From Corynebacterium vitaeruminis DSM 20294 (GTDB taxonomy: Bacteria; Actinomycetota; Actinomycetes; Mycobacteriales; Mycobacteriaceae), in assembly GCF_000550805.1 (NCBI RefSeq), contig NZ_CP004353.1:1240001-1304000 (forward strand): a stretch of DNA of 64,000 bases. The letters run 5' to 3'. The translations under genes were made by a program, and so were the position numbers. Below, one piece after another: positions 8,239 to 17,518 of this stretch. The notes under the pieces were generated by a model that ran no database searches, was not told where the DNA came from, and worked only from the letters and a program-made list of their open reading frames with translations. Position 1 is the stretch's first letter, and every line of letters starts with the position of its first letter.

Positions 8239-9960
8239 CTACGAGCGGTGGCCCGGACCCTTGAGCGCGATGACCTTGAAGTCGCCGTCCTTGACGTGCT
8301 GGCGTAGGTCGATCTTGTCGAACTTGCCCACGCTGGTCTTGTCGATCGAGTCGACGAACGCCCAGTACTCCGGCAGCATCCAGCTCGGGAAGGTCTCGCG
8401 CAGCTTGTCGCGCAGGCGCTCGGCGGTCTCGCGGTTCGGCTCGATGCCCTCCGCCAGCACGGTGACGGCCAGCGGGCGCTCGCCCCACTTCTTGTCCGGG
8501 TAGCCGATGACCGCGCACTCGACCACGACGGCCGCCGCCATGACCTCGTTTTCCAGCAGCGTGGAGTAGATCCACTCGCCGCCGGAGCGGATGACGTCGC
8601 GGGCGCGGTCGTGAATCGTGAGGAAGCCGTCCGAGGTCACCGAGCCCACGTCGCCGGTGCGCAGCCAGCCGTCGGCGGTGAACTGGTCGGGGGCGTCGTC
8701 GACCTCCTTGTTGCGGAACGTCGAGGCGGCACCGGCGCCCTCCTCGGCAGGCGAATGGTAGTAATTCGCGGTGACCCAGTTGCCGCGCACCTGGATCTCG
8801 CCCTGATTGCGGTCGGTGGAGGCGACGACCTCGCCGTCGTTGACCACCCGGTACTCGAGCGAGGCGGGGAAGCGCCCCTGGGAGACGCGGTAGTTCTGGC
8901 GCGCCTCGCCGCTGGCACCCGACGGCGGGCGGGCCACGGTGCCGATCGACAGGGTCTCGGTCATGCCCCACACGTGGACGATATCGACGCCGTAGCGCTC
9001 CTCCCACAGCTTGATGAGCACCGGAGGCACCGCGGATCCGCCGACGAAGATCTCCTGGAGGCTCATGCGCTCCGGCGGGTTGTGGATGTAGTGCACCATG
9101 AGCTGAATCCAGATGGTGGGCACGCCGTTGGCCACGCGCGGGTGGGCGTGGGCGATGATGCTCGCCAGCGACTGCGGCGAGAGGTCCGAGCCGGGAAAGA
9201 CCAGGGGAGTGCCCGACATGAACGCCGCCACCGGCACGCACCAGGACAGGATGTGATAGATCGGCACGCAGCACAGGAACGTCTGGCCGTGCATGATGGC
9301 GAGCGAGTCGGTGGTGCGCAGGTTCATGCACTGCAGGTAGATCGAGCGGTGCGAGTAGACCACGCCCTTCGGCGCGCCCGTCGTTCCGGTGGAGTAGCAC
9401 AGCGCCGCGGCGTGGGTCTCGGGGATGACCGGCCACGGGAAATCGGTGGAGCGGCCGTCGAGAAGCGCCTCGTAGGAATAGCAGGCGATGCCGTCCGGGA
9501 TGTAGTTCGCGGCGGCGCCGATGTCGTTGCGGCCGATGAACACCACCGCCCGCACGCTGGGACACCCGCCCGAAAGGATCGCGCCCAGCTGCTTGGCCAG
9601 TCGCTGGTCGGCGATGATGACCTCGTCCTCGGCGTGGTTTATGATGTGCCGGATCTGGTCGTTCATCAGCTGCTTGTTGAGCGGATTGAACACCGCTCCC
9701 ATGCACGAGATCGCAAACAGCGCCTCGAGGTGCTCCGCGCAGTTGTGCATGAAGGTTCCCACCCGCTTATCGCCGACGATGCCGAGCTCGTCGCGCAGCG
9801 CGTGCGCTAGGGCAGCGGCGCGCGCGCCGATCTCGTGATAGGTGGTTTGCTGCTGCTCGTCGCCCTCCCACGTGGTGGTTTTCGTGTCCCCGTGGATGGA
9901 TGATCCGTATGTCAAGATTCGTGACACGTTCAGCGGGAGGTCCTGCATCGTCGAAAGCAT
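8239..9960 (-). CDS. AMP-binding acyl-CoA ligase (FadD-like)
   Basis: A 573-residue member of the ANL superfamily that activates a carboxylic acid as acyl-AMP and usually transfers it to CoA. Visible motifs: the ATP P-loop YSTGTTGAPKGV, the WGMTET signature, the hinge WLRTGDVG...DRARDVIRSGGEW, and the C-terminal lysine region KTSVGKFDK. This fits medium- or long-chain acyl-CoA ligases; the substrate cannot be read from sequence. The ATG at 9958-9960 is preceded by TAAGCT at a 7-base distance, so the mRNA may be leaderless; a second ATG lies four codons on. Separated by 245 bp from the downstream symporter gene, so probably an independent unit. Confidence 0.85.
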   Translation of the reverse strand: MLSTMQDLPLNVSRILTYGSSIHGDTKTTTWEGDEQQQTTYHEIGARAAALAHALRDELGIVGDKRVGTFMHNCAEHLEALFAISCMGAVFNPLNKQLMNDQIRHIINHAEDEVIIADQRLAKQLGAILSGGCPSVRAVVFIGRNDIGAAANYIPDGIACYSYEALLDGRSTDFPWPVIPETHAAALCYSTGTTGAPKGVVYSHRSIYLQCMNLRTTDSLAIMHGQTFLCCVPIYHILSWCVPVAAFMSGTPLVFPGSDLSPQSLASIIAHAHPRVANGVPTIWIQLMVHYIHNPPERMSLQEIFVGGSAVPPVLIKLWEERYGVDIVHVWGMTETLSIGTVARPPSGASGEARQNYRVSQGRFPASLEYRVVNDGEVVASTDRNQGEIQVRGNWVTANYYHSPAEEGAGAASTFRNKEVDDAPDQFTADGWLRTGDVGSVTSDGFLTIHDRARDVIRSGGEWIYSTLLENEVMAAAVVVECAVIGYPDKKWGERPLAVTVLAEGIEPNRETAERLRDKLRETFPSWMLPEYWAFVDSIDKTSVGKFDKIDLRQHVKDGDFKVIALKGPGHRS

Positions 9961-10448
9961 GACTTTGAGCTTAACCCAGTCTTCAGGCTTTTTTCGCTTG
10001 TCGACGCCTACGGCCCCGGCCGCAATCTACGCGAAAAATCGCGCCGAGTTACGACAATGGCGCGAAGGTGGTCTACACTTGGGGGCGAACATTCGTTTGC
10101 GCGTTTGTGGAGTGCCCGTCAGGATGCATGTCGCACCGGGCACGAGCCAAACGATGTGCCCCTGCCCCCGCCCCGCTCCCTTTAGTGTGAAGCGGCTGCC
10201 TGCGGGTAGGGCGAAGGTTCACATCACTAGCGCTCGCGCTGCTCATCAGCGCGCAAGCGGCGCGTGGTTGCCAACAAAAAATGACGTCGATTCCTCGACA
10301 CTTTTCCATAAGGATGCTGCCAAGCTAGACGCTTTCATTCCCTCGTCTACATTCCCGCTCCCTTCTTTCCTGGAGCGAAGACGACAACCGGGGTGCCCCA
10401 CTGCGTGCATTCCTGGGTCGCTTGGTGCAAGCACACGAAAGGACATCT
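9961..10448. other. fadD-rho divergent intergenic region with long rho leader
   Basis: Holds dispersed repeat copy 2 close to the fadD-like gene, a candidate rho promoter (TTACGA 10049-10054, TACACT 10074-10079) and about 363 bases of untranslated rho leader. The leader is rich in C and contains few stable hairpins. No conserved protein was seen in it. Confidence 0.6.
9989..10013 (-). repeat. Dispersed 20-bp repeat, copy 2
   Basis: On the minus strand reads TAGGCGTCGACAAGCGAAAA, upstream of the fadD-like start and in the same orientation as that gene. Confidence 0.65.
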
Positions 10449-12458
10449 GTGACTGATACAGATAACGGCGCACAGCGTAATCTCGCTGCAATGCGTCTCC
10501 CCGAGCTGCGTAAGATCGCCTCCGACATGGGCCTCAAGGGCACCTCGGCGCTGCGCAAGGGTGACCTGATTGCCGCCATCTCCGGCGCGCAGGGGGCAGG
10601 TCAGGCTGAGAAGCCGGCAAAGAAGGTCGCGGCTCCCGCCGAGCCCGCGCAGACCGCCGACGCTCAGGAGGCTACTGAGGCTCCTGTGGCTACCGAGGCC
10701 GCCCCGAAGCAGGTCGAGCAGGAAGAAAAGGCGGAGAAGGCCGACAAGACTGAGGCCCCCGCCCCCGAGCAGGCCCCCGCCGAGGACAAGCAGCAGGAGG
10801 AGAAGCCGCGCCGCCGCCGCGCCGTGCGCCACGAGTCCGCCGAGCTCGCCACCGCCACCCACGAGGAGACCGTAGAGGCCGCGCAGGCGCCCGCGGAGCC
10901 CACGTCCCAGGAGGAGCCCGCCAAGGAGGAACCGAAGCAGGCCGAGTCCGGCGATGAGGAGACCCGCTACGAGTCCCGCTCCGCCGCCCGCCGCGCGCGC
11001 CGCAACCGTGCCCGCCGCGAGCAGCGTGAGGGCCGCGACGGACGCGACAACCGCGAGGGCCGCGACAACCGCCGCGAGCGCACCAACGAGGCTCCCGCCG
11101 AGCAGGCGCAGGATTCCGCTTCCCAGCCTGCGGAAAACGTCGAAAAGCGAGAAGGCGGCGAGCGCGAAGAGCGCAACAATAACAACAACCGCGAGGAGCG
11201 CGGCGGCCGACGCAACCGGCGCAACCGCCGCGGGCGTGACCGCGACCGCGACAATAACAACAACGAGGGCGGCAACGAGCAGCGCGAGGACGAGGCGCTG
11301 CAGGACATCGCCGGCATCCTCGACGTCGTGGACAACAACGTGGCGTTCGTGCGCACCTCCGGCTACCACGCCGGCCCCGCCGACGTCTACGTCAACACCC
11401 AGATGCTGCGCCGCTTCGGCCTGCGCGCGGGTGACGCGATCACCGGCCAGGTCCGCATGCACGGCGAGGCGCACCACTCCGGCCGCGGCCGCAACCGCCA
11501 GAAGTACAACCCGCTCGTGCGCGTGGACTCCGTCAACGGCATGACCGTGGAGGAAGCGAAGGCGCGCCCCGAGTTCGCCAAGCTCACCCCGCTGTACCCG
11601 AACCAGCGCCTGCGCCTGGAGACGGATCCGAAGATCCTCACCACCCGCGTCATCGACCTCATCATGCCGATCGGCAAGGGACAGCGCGCACTCATCGTCT
11701 CCCCGCCGAAGGCCGGTAAGACGACCATCCTGCAGAACATCGCCAACGCGATTTCTACGAACAACCCGGAGTGCTACCTCATGGTCGTGCTTGTCGACGA
11801 GCGCCCCGAAGAGGTCACCGACATGCAGCGCAGCGTGAAGGGCGAGGTCATCGCCTCCACCTTCGACCGCCCGCCGGCAGAGCACACCGCCGTGGCGGAG
11901 CTGGCCATCGAGCGTGCCAAGCGCCTGGTGGAGCAGGGCCAGGACGTGGTGATCCTGCTCGACTCGATCACCCGCCTGGGCCGCGCGTACAACAACTCCT
12001 CCCCGGCGTCCGGCCGCATCCTCTCCGGTGGTGTGGACTCCAACGCCCTGTACCCGCCGAAGCGCTTCCTCGGCGCCGCCCGTAACATCGAAAACGGCGG
12101 CTCGCTGACGATCATCGCCACCGCGATGGTCGAGACCGGCTCCGCCGGCGACACCGTCATCTTCGAGGAGTTCAAGGGCACCGGTAACGCCGAGCTCAAG
12201 CTGGATCGCAAGATCTCCGAGCGCCGCGTGTTCCCGGCCGTGGACGTCAACCCGTCCGGCACCCGCAAGGACGAGCTGCTACTCGCCCCTGAGGAGGCCA
12301 AGATCATGCACAAGCTGCGTCGCATCCTCTCCGCGCTTGACCCGCAGCAGGCCATCGACCTGCTCATCAAGCAGCTGAAGAAGACGAAGAGCAACGGCGA
12401 GTTCCTCATGCAGATCGCCAGCTCCCAGACGATGGCAGCAGTGTCCGAGGAGGACTAA
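10449..12458 (+). CDS. rho: Transcription termination factor Rho
   Basis: Hexameric RNA helicase that ends transcription at Rho-dependent sites. The 669-residue protein starts with the Rho N-domain (RLPELRKIASDMGLKGTS), followed by an actinobacterial insertion of about 250 residues rich in E, A, R, N and Q, then the RNA-binding fold and ATPase core with PPKAGKTTILQNI (Walker A), DERPEEVTD and LLDSITRLGRAYN. GTG 10449 is chosen because AAAGGA lies 6-7 bases upstream and the protein then matches relatives; an ATG at 10422 would add nine residues. First gene of rho-prfA-prmC; 6 bp separate it from prfA. The insertion contains a sequence (11136-11155) like the dispersed repeat. Confidence 0.97.
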   Translation: MTDTDNGAQRNLAAMRLPELRKIASDMGLKGTSALRKGDLIAAISGAQGAGQAEKPAKKVAAPAEPAQTADAQEATEAPVATEAAPKQVEQEEKAEKADKTEAPAPEQAPAEDKQQEEKPRRRRAVRHESAELATATHEETVEAAQAPAEPTSQEEPAKEEPKQAESGDEETRYESRSAARRARRNRARREQREGRDGRDNREGRDNRRERTNEAPAEQAQDSASQPAENVEKREGGEREERNNNNNREERGGRRNRRNRRGRDRDRDNNNNEGGNEQREDEALQDIAGILDVVDNNVAFVRTSGYHAGPADVYVNTQMLRRFGLRAGDAITGQVRMHGEAHHSGRGRNRQKYNPLVRVDSVNGMTVEEAKARPEFAKLTPLYPNQRLRLETDPKILTTRVIDLIMPIGKGQRALIVSPPKAGKTTILQNIANAISTNNPECYLMVVLVDERPEEVTDMQRSVKGEVIASTFDRPPAEHTAVAELAIERAKRLVEQGQDVVILLDSITRLGRAYNNSSPASGRILSGGVDSNALYPPKRFLGAARNIENGGSLTIIATAMVETGSAGDTVIFEEFKGTGNAELKLDRKISERRVFPAVDVNPSGTRKDELLLAPEEAKIMHKLRRILSALDPQQAIDLLIKQLKKTKSNGEFLMQIASSQTMAAVSEED

Positions 12459-12464
12459 GTCTAG

Positions 12465-13535
12465 ATGTCACAAGTTTCCGCAGTAGACGACATCGTCTCC
12501 GAGTACCAGGGCATCGAGATGCAGATGGCCGACCCCGAGACCGTGGGCGACCAGGTGCTGTTCCGCAAGCTGTCCAAGCGCTACTCCGAGCTGCAGCCGA
12601 TCATCAACGTCAACAACGCGCTGGTGCAGGCGCGCGAGGACCTCGAGGTCGCCCGCGAGATGGCGCACGAGGACCACGACTTCCAGGACGAGGTCACCCG
12701 GCTTGAGGCCGAGGTGGTCGACAACGAGGAGAAGCTGGCCGACCTGCTGGCACCCCGCGACCCCCACGACGGCGACGACATCGTCATGGAGGTCAAGGCC
12801 GGTGCGGGCGGCGAGGAGGCGGCCCTGTTCGCCGGCGAGCTGGTGCGCATGTACCAGCGCTACGCCGATAAGCACGGCTTCGCCACCGAGGTGCTCGACG
12901 TCTCCGAGTCCGACCTGGGCGGCGTCAAGGACATGACGCTGACCATCCGCGCCAAGCAGCCGTCCCGCGACGGCGCGTGGAGCGTGTTCAAGTTCGAGGG
13001 CGGCGTGCACCGCGTCCAGCGCGTGCCCGTCACCGAGTCCCAGGGCCGCATCCAGACCTCCGCCGCCGGCGTGCTGGTCTACCCGGAGCCGGACGAGATC
13101 GGCGAGGTCGAGATCGACGAGAAGGACCTGCGCATCGACGTCTACCGTTCCTCCGGCAAGGGCGGCCAGGGCGTGAACACGACCGACTCGGCCGTGCGCA
13201 TCACCCACCTTCCGACCGGCCTCGTGGTGACCTGTCAGAAGGAACGCTCGCAGATCCAGAACAAGGCCCGCGCCATGCAGGTGCTGGCCGCGCGCCTGCA
13301 GGCGATGGCCGAGGAGGAGGCCAACGCTGAGGCCGCCGAGGGGCGCGCCGCGCAGATCCGCACCATGGACCGCTCCGAGCGCATCCGCACCTACAACTTC
13401 CCGGAGAACCGCATCACCGATCACCGCATCGGTTTCAAGGCCAACAACCTTGACTCCGTCCTGGGCGGCGACCTCGATGACCTTCTCACCGCCCTCCGCG
13501 CCGCTGAGCGCGCCGAGCGACTGGAAGCCGAGTAA
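12465..13535 (+). CDS. prfA: Peptide chain release factor 1
   Basis: Recognises UAA and UAG and triggers peptide release. The 356-residue protein has the catalytic GGQ in [17 protein letters not shown], the N-terminal helical domain and the RF1 codon-recognition region near [14 protein letters not shown]. Full family length. Six bases after rho and 73 bp before prmC, which encodes the methyltransferase that modifies the GGQ glutamine; the pairing is conserved widely. A strong hairpin follows the stop. Confidence 0.97.
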   Translation: MSQVSAVDDIVSEYQGIEMQMADPETVGDQVLFRKLSKRYSELQPIINVNNALVQAREDLEVAREMAHEDHDFQDEVTRLEAEVVDNEEKLADLLAPRDPHDGDDIVMEVKAGAGGEEAALFAGELVRMYQRYADKHGFATEVLDVSESDLGGVKDMTLTIRAKQPSRDGAWSVFKFEGGVHRVQRVPVTESQGRIQTSAAGVLVYPEPDEIGEVEIDEKDLRIDVYRSSGKGGQGVNTTDSAVRITHLPTGLVVTCQKERSQIQNKARAMQVLAARLQAMAEEEANAEAAEGRAAQIRTMDRSERIRTYNFPENRITDHRIGFKANNLDSVLGGDLDDLLTALRAAERAERLEAE

Positions 13536-13548
13536 CGGCGTCCCACCC

Positions 13549-13596
13549 CGGCGGGGCGGCAAGCACGATCTTGCCGCCCCGCCGTTGTTCTTCTTT
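13549..13596 (+). terminator. Strong hairpin between prfA and prmC
   Basis: A perfect 15-bp GC-rich stem (13549-13563 with 13570-13584) with a six-base loop, followed by a T-rich but interrupted tail (TTGTTCTTCTTT). It lies inside a conserved gene pair and ends only a few bases before the prmC ribosome site, so it may attenuate rather than fully stop transcription. Confidence 0.7.
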
Positions 13597-13608
13597 AGGA
13601 GGAATTGC

Positions 13609-14430
13609 ATGACCGACACCGTGGGCCAGGCGCTCGCCGACGCCACGACCAGGCTCGCCGCCGCCGGGGTGGACAGCGCGGCGCACGACGCACGGGCGCT
13701 GGCCGCCTTCGCGCTTGGCTGCGAACCCCTCGAGGTGGGCCTGCGCCGCGGCGAGCCGATGCCGGAAACGTTTTCCGGGCTCGTAGCCCGTCGCGAGGCG
13801 CGGGAGCCACTCCAGCACATCCTGGGCAGTGCGTGGTTCGGCCCGCTGGAGCTAAAGGTGGGCCCGGGGGTGTTCATCCCGCGGCCGGAGACCGAGGTGC
13901 TCGCGGACTGGGCGGTTCGCACCGCGCCAGGCGGGAAAATCAAGGTTCTGGACCTGTGTTCCGGGTCCGGTGCGCTCGCCGCCTACGTCGCTCACTACCT
14001 CCCCGAGGCCGAGATCACCGCCGTGGAGCTGTCCTCCGGGGCGCTTGCGTTCACCCGCGCCAACCTCCCGGACCGCGTGCGTCTCCTCCAAGCCGACGCC
14101 GCCGACCCGACGCTGCTCGCCGGGGAGCGCTTCGACCTCGTCGTGAGCAACCCCCCGTACGTCCCCGAGAGCCCCGATCTTGCCCCCGAGGTGTACTTCG
14201 ACCCCCACGAGGCGGTCTTCTCCGGTGCCTCCGGCATGGAGCTTATCGACGCCATGGCGCCGAACCTCTTCCGCCTCCTCGCACCCGGCGGGTTGGTCGG
14301 CGTGGAGCACGACGACACCACCAGCGAGCTGGTGCAGGCCGCCCTGCGCGGGGCCGGGCTCACCGAGGTCCGCCCGATGGCGGATCTCACCGGCCGGGAC
14401 CGCTTCGTGATCGGGCGGCGGGCGCTATAG
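13609..14430 (+). CDS. prmC: Release factor glutamine methyltransferase
   Basis: Methylates the glutamine of the GGQ motif in release factors using S-adenosylmethionine. The 273-residue protein has an N-terminal helical substrate domain (QHILGSAWFGPLEL), SAM motif I VLDLCSGSGALA and the catalytic NPPY within VVSNPPYVPES. AGGAGG lies about 7 bases before ATG 13609, which settles the start. Cotranscribed with prfA unless the hairpin at 13549 stops transcription. Confidence 0.95.
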   Translation: MTDTVGQALADATTRLAAAGVDSAAHDARALAAFALGCEPLEVGLRRGEPMPETFSGLVARREAREPLQHILGSAWFGPLELKVGPGVFIPRPETEVLADWAVRTAPGGKIKVLDLCSGSGALAAYVAHYLPEAEITAVELSSGALAFTRANLPDRVRLLQADAADPTLLAGERFDLVVSNPPYVPESPDLAPEVYFDPHEAVFSGASGMELIDAMAPNLFRLLAPGGLVGVEHDDTTSELVQAALRGAGLTEVRPMADLTGRDRFVIGRRAL

Positions 14431-14449
14431 ACGTCGACAAGCGAAAGCG
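14431..14449 (+). repeat. Dispersed 20-bp repeat, copy 3
   Basis: ACGTCGACAAGCGAAAGCG begins at the base after the prmC stop codon and points toward the next gene. Confidence 0.65.
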
Positions 14450-14586
14450 ATGCGGAAACGGCGACGCATCGCGCGGAGGCCGGGGACCGGGGGAGTAGAA
14501 TGTGTGCGGGTGCGCCGAGAGCGCGCCGACATGATGTGAGCGCCGGGATGACCCGCGCTCGTGAACTTTATCTGTGGAAAGAGACG

Positions 14587-15237
14587 ATGAGCAGAATCTA
14601 TAACTGTGCAGATGCCGAGACTCGTGCAACCGCTATCGCGGCTGCCGTGGGGGCGGTCAAGAGCTGCAGGCTCGTCGTGATGCCGACGGACACCCTGTAC
14701 GGACTGGGCTGCGACGCCTTCGATAACGAGGCCGTTGCCAAGCTGCTGGCCACCAAGCACCGCGGCCCCGACATGCCGGTCCCGGTGCTCGTGGGTAGCT
14801 GGGACACCGCGCGCGGGCTCGTGGCCAACTACACCGAGCAGATGCGCACGCTCATCGAGGCCTTCTGGCCGGGCGGGCTCTCGCTCGTCGTTCCGCAGGC
14901 GCCGAGCCTGCAGTGGAACCTCGGCGACACCCGGGGCACCGTGATGCTGCGCATGCCGCTGCACCCGGTGGCCATCGAGCTCCTGCGTGAGACCGGTCCC
15001 ATGGCCGTGTCCAGCGCGAACATCTCTGGCCAGGCGCCGTCCACCACCGCCGTGGCGGCCAAGCAGCAGCTCGGCGCTGCGGTCAACGTCTACCTCGACG
15101 GCGGCGAGACCCCGGTGGGTGTCGCCTCCACGATCATCGACCTGTCCGGCTCACACCCGAAGATCCTGCGTGAGGGCGCGATCTCCGCCGAGCGCGTGGC
15201 CGAGGTGCTCGGCGTGGACCCGGAGAGCATCCGCTAG
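14587..15237 (+). CDS. sua5: L-threonylcarbamoyladenylate synthase (Sua5/YwlC family)
   Basis: Makes threonylcarbamoyl-AMP from threonine, bicarbonate and ATP for the t6A37 modification of ANN-decoding tRNAs. The 216-residue protein has the Sua5/YrdC fold with MPTDTLYGLGCDAF at the start, PGGLSLV, and SSANISGQAPSTT. It is the YrdC-sized form with little C-terminal extension. GAAAGAG lies 4-5 bases before ATG 14587; the longer frame has no similarity upstream. Its stop codon abuts the wecA start, showing coupling. Confidence 0.92.
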   Translation: MSRIYNCADAETRATAIAAAVGAVKSCRLVVMPTDTLYGLGCDAFDNEAVAKLLATKHRGPDMPVPVLVGSWDTARGLVANYTEQMRTLIEAFWPGGLSLVVPQAPSLQWNLGDTRGTVMLRMPLHPVAIELLRETGPMAVSSANISGQAPSTTAVAAKQQLGAAVNVYLDGGETPVGVASTIIDLSGSHPKILREGAISAERVAEVLGVDPESIR

Positions 15238-16416
15238 ATGGGTGCGGGTGTCGCTGGCGTGCCGATGCGAGAACTGGCCTTGGTCATTCTCGTCGCGGCC
15301 GCCTTCACCTACCTCACCACGGGCCTAGTGCGCTACTGGATGGTGCGCACGGGGCGAGTGGGGGAGATCCGCGAGCGCGACGCGCACACCCAACCCAAGC
15401 CGCGCCTGGGCGGGCTGGCCATGTTCGCCGGATTTCTCGCCGCGGTTTTCCTTGCGGGCCAGCTTCCAGCCTTGACTCGGGGCTTCCAGCCCATCACGCC
15501 GGAGATGAGCGCGGTGGTCGCCGGGGCGTTCGTCATCGTCGTCGTGGGAGTCATCGACGACCTCTGGGACCTCGACGCGATCACCAAGCTGATCGGGCAG
15601 ATCCTCGGCGCCGCCGTGATGAGCTTCCTCGGGCTGACGTGGACATTGCTCTTCGTCCCGTTCGGCGACGGCACGACCCTCCTCCTCGACCAGACGGTGT
15701 CCACCTTCGTCACCGTCATCTTCACCGTGACGCTCATCAACGCCATCAACTTCGTCGACGGCCTCGACGGGCTCGCGGCCGGCCTGGGCATGATCGCGGG
15801 GCTGGCGATCCTCATCTTCTCGCTCACCATCCTCCACGACCAGGGCGGCATGGTCTCCGCCTACCCGCCGGCCATCATCGCGGCCTCGCTCGTGGGGATC
15901 TGCGCGGGCTTCCTTCCGCACAACTTCGAGCCGTCGCGCATCTTCATGGGCGACTCCGGCTCGATGCTCATCGGCTTCCTGCTCGCCGCCGCGTCGACCT
16001 CGGCGAGCGGCAAGATCAACATGGGTCTCTACGGCACCGCGGACATGGTGGCGCTCATGTCGCCGATCATCGTGGTGGCCGCGGCGGTGTTCGTGCCGAT
16101 GCTGGACCTCGTCATGGCGATCGTGCGCCGCATGAGCAAGGGTATGTCGCCGTTCACGGCCGACAAGATGCACCTGCACCACCGGCTGCTTTCCCTCGGT
16201 CACACCCACCGCAGGGTGGCGTTGGTCCTCTACCTGTGGGTGTCCGTGGTCGCCTTCGGGGCGGTCGCGTTCTCCGTGGTGCCGCCGCTGGTGGCAACGA
16301 TCGGCATCCTTCTCGCGGCCGCGGTGGCGCTGCTGGCCACCCGGGGACCCGCGCGCCGCGCGCGGGAGCAGAGCGCCGCGACCACCCGGGTGGTCGCGGA
16401 AGAGCCTCCCCGCTAG
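15238..16416 (+). CDS. wecA: Decaprenyl-phosphate GlcNAc-1-phosphate transferase (WecA/Rfe)
   Basis: Polytopic membrane enzyme that moves GlcNAc-1-phosphate from UDP-GlcNAc to the polyprenyl carrier, the first step of the arabinogalactan linker unit in mycolate-containing bacteria. The 392-residue protein has about 11 helices and the family motifs VIDDLWDLDA, NFVDGLDGLAAG, MGDSGSMLIGF and the histidine-rich DKMHLHHRLLSLGH. The start codon directly follows the sua5 stop; ATG 15265 is an alternative. The last 20 or so residues are basic and cytosolic. Confidence 0.93.
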   Translation: MGAGVAGVPMRELALVILVAAAFTYLTTGLVRYWMVRTGRVGEIRERDAHTQPKPRLGGLAMFAGFLAAVFLAGQLPALTRGFQPITPEMSAVVAGAFVIVVVGVIDDLWDLDAITKLIGQILGAAVMSFLGLTWTLLFVPFGDGTTLLLDQTVSTFVTVIFTVTLINAINFVDGLDGLAAGLGMIAGLAILIFSLTILHDQGGMVSAYPPAIIAASLVGICAGFLPHNFEPSRIFMGDSGSMLIGFLLAAASTSASGKINMGLYGTADMVALMSPIIVVAAAVFVPMLDLVMAIVRRMSKGMSPFTADKMHLHHRLLSLGHTHRRVALVLYLWVSVVAFGAVAFSVVPPLVATIGILLAAAVALLATRGPARRAREQSAATTRVVAEEPPR

Positions 16417-16464
16417 CTCCTCGTGTTGCATGGGGTGCTGGTGGGGAAGGTAGGATGTCACTTC

Positions 16465-16893
16465 GTGAACGAAGCAAGCACTCAGCCGTCCAAGTACGAT
16501 GACCACCGCCTGCCACTCCAGAAGGCGCTCAAGGGGGGATCACTCGCGATTGTCGCGATCACCGTGGTCTCGCTCATCGCCTGGGGAGCGGCGAAGGGGA
16601 TGCCGGGGGTCTGGGGCGTGGTCATCGGTGCCCTCATCGGCGGCGGCTTCGTTCTCCTGACGGCCGTCAGCGTGCTTCTTACCTCCAACTCCGACGTCGC
16701 CACCACCGGCGCGGTGATCCTCGGCGGCTGGCTGGTGAAGCTGATTCTCCTCATCGTCGTCTTAGTCATCATCCGGCACATGGAGTTCTACGACCACGTG
16801 GCGTTCTTCGTGACCGTGATGCTCGCGCTCATCGCGGCGCTTTCCGCAGAGGTGTGGGCCATCGTAAGCAGTAAAGTCACCTACATCGGATAG
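16465..16893 (+). CDS. atpI: AtpI-like membrane protein preceding the ATP synthase operon
   Basis: A 142-residue protein with four hydrophobic segments, in the position held by AtpI-like proteins ahead of atpB in corynebacteria. AtpI proteins assist assembly of the c-ring, but the sequence is weakly conserved and the assignment leans on context. GTG 16465 is chosen because the product then begins VNEASTQPSKYDDHR with a polar N-terminus; AGGA lies about 10 bases upstream. A terminator follows, so this gene is probably transcribed with wecA and not with atpB. Confidence 0.7.
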   Translation: MNEASTQPSKYDDHRLPLQKALKGGSLAIVAITVVSLIAWGAAKGMPGVWGVVIGALIGGGFVLLTAVSVLLTSNSDVATTGAVILGGWLVKLILLIVVLVIIRHMEFYDHVAFFVTVMLALIAALSAEVWAIVSSKVTYIG

Positions 16894-16934
16894 TCGCGGG
16901 GGTAGTAGCTTCGGCGCGCGGCGCTAATAATTTG

Positions 16935-16970
16935 GCCGGTGTCATCCACGATGGATGGCGCCGGCTTTCT
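16935..16970 (+). terminator. Terminator after the AtpI-like gene
   Basis: A 14-bp stem (16935-16948 with 16952-16965, two G-U pairs) with a three-base loop, followed by TTTCTT. Confidence 0.8.
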
Positions 16971-17133
16971 TCATCGTTTCCGATCGGGCAGCGGGGCGAG
17001 GCCTTGATACGTGGGGAAAGGCGGCCATCTTCGCCTGCGGGCGGCACTGCTTCGAGATGGAAATAAATGCACGAACTTCATAATTTGTGCACTGTGTGCG
17101 GGGGACGCTGGGGGAGCGGCGCGCCGCGGGAAT

Positions 17134-17152
17134 GTTTGGAAATACTCCAAAC
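17134..17152. promoter_or_regulatory. Perfect palindrome upstream of atpB
   Basis: GTTTGGA-AATAC-TCCAAAC is a perfect 7-bp inverted repeat with a 5-bp centre, 45 bp upstream of the GlxR-like box. It looks like a dimeric regulator site; no known corynebacterial consensus was recognised. Confidence 0.4.
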
Positions 17153-17196
17153 GAAGGGGGTGCATAAAGGGGGTAATATTTGGGCCCGTTCTCGTT

Positions 17197-17212
17197 TGTG
17201 ACAGAGCTTACA
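17197..17212. promoter_or_regulatory. GlxR (CRP-type) binding site candidate upstream of atpB
   Basis: TGTGACAGAGCTTACA matches 9 of the 10 fixed bases of the GlxR consensus TGTGA-N6-TCACA. GlxR is the cAMP-dependent global regulator of corynebacteria and controls many respiratory genes. Confidence 0.65.
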
Positions 17213-17518
17213 ATGGTCTGTTTTCCCCGCTAGACGCCCATTGTTGGGAACCGAACTTGATGGGTAAGAAAAGGCCACTTCGGCATGACGGAATTTCTCA
17301 AAATCGCCTGATAATCTAAGCAACGGGTTGGCTGAAGTAGGCCTATTACTTATGGGTTTATTTCGGCACTTGGTCCCCTGTGAAGGTCGTGCTGATGTGC
17401 GACGGAATCCACGATTTTCGCAGAGAGTTTTTTTTAGACGTCCATCGCACCGCAACGGCTCCGAAAGAGTCGTGCGGCCCGAACACGGGAGAGAACGCTG
17501 AGCGTTACATTACTGTCC

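Larger units (their letters stand above)
16894..17518. other. atpI-atpB intergenic region
   Basis: 625 bp with lower GC than its surroundings and no convincing gene; short frames here lack ribosome sites and similarity. It holds the atpI terminator, an imperfect inverted repeat with TGCAC and GTGCA ends (17069-17091), a perfect palindrome (17134-17152), a GlxR-like box (17197-17212) and -10-like hexamers TACAAT (17209-17214) and GATAAT (17310-17315). A long regulated leader for atpB is likely. Confidence 0.65.

Noticed and set aside
6662..9960. Symporter and acyl-CoA ligase genes as a recently acquired island
   Set aside because: Base composition and codon use match the neighbours and no mobile-element remnants were seen.
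17011..17319. 102-residue frame upstream of atpB
   Set aside because: No similarity, no ribosome site, and it covers palindromes and the GlxR-like box, so the region is regulatory.
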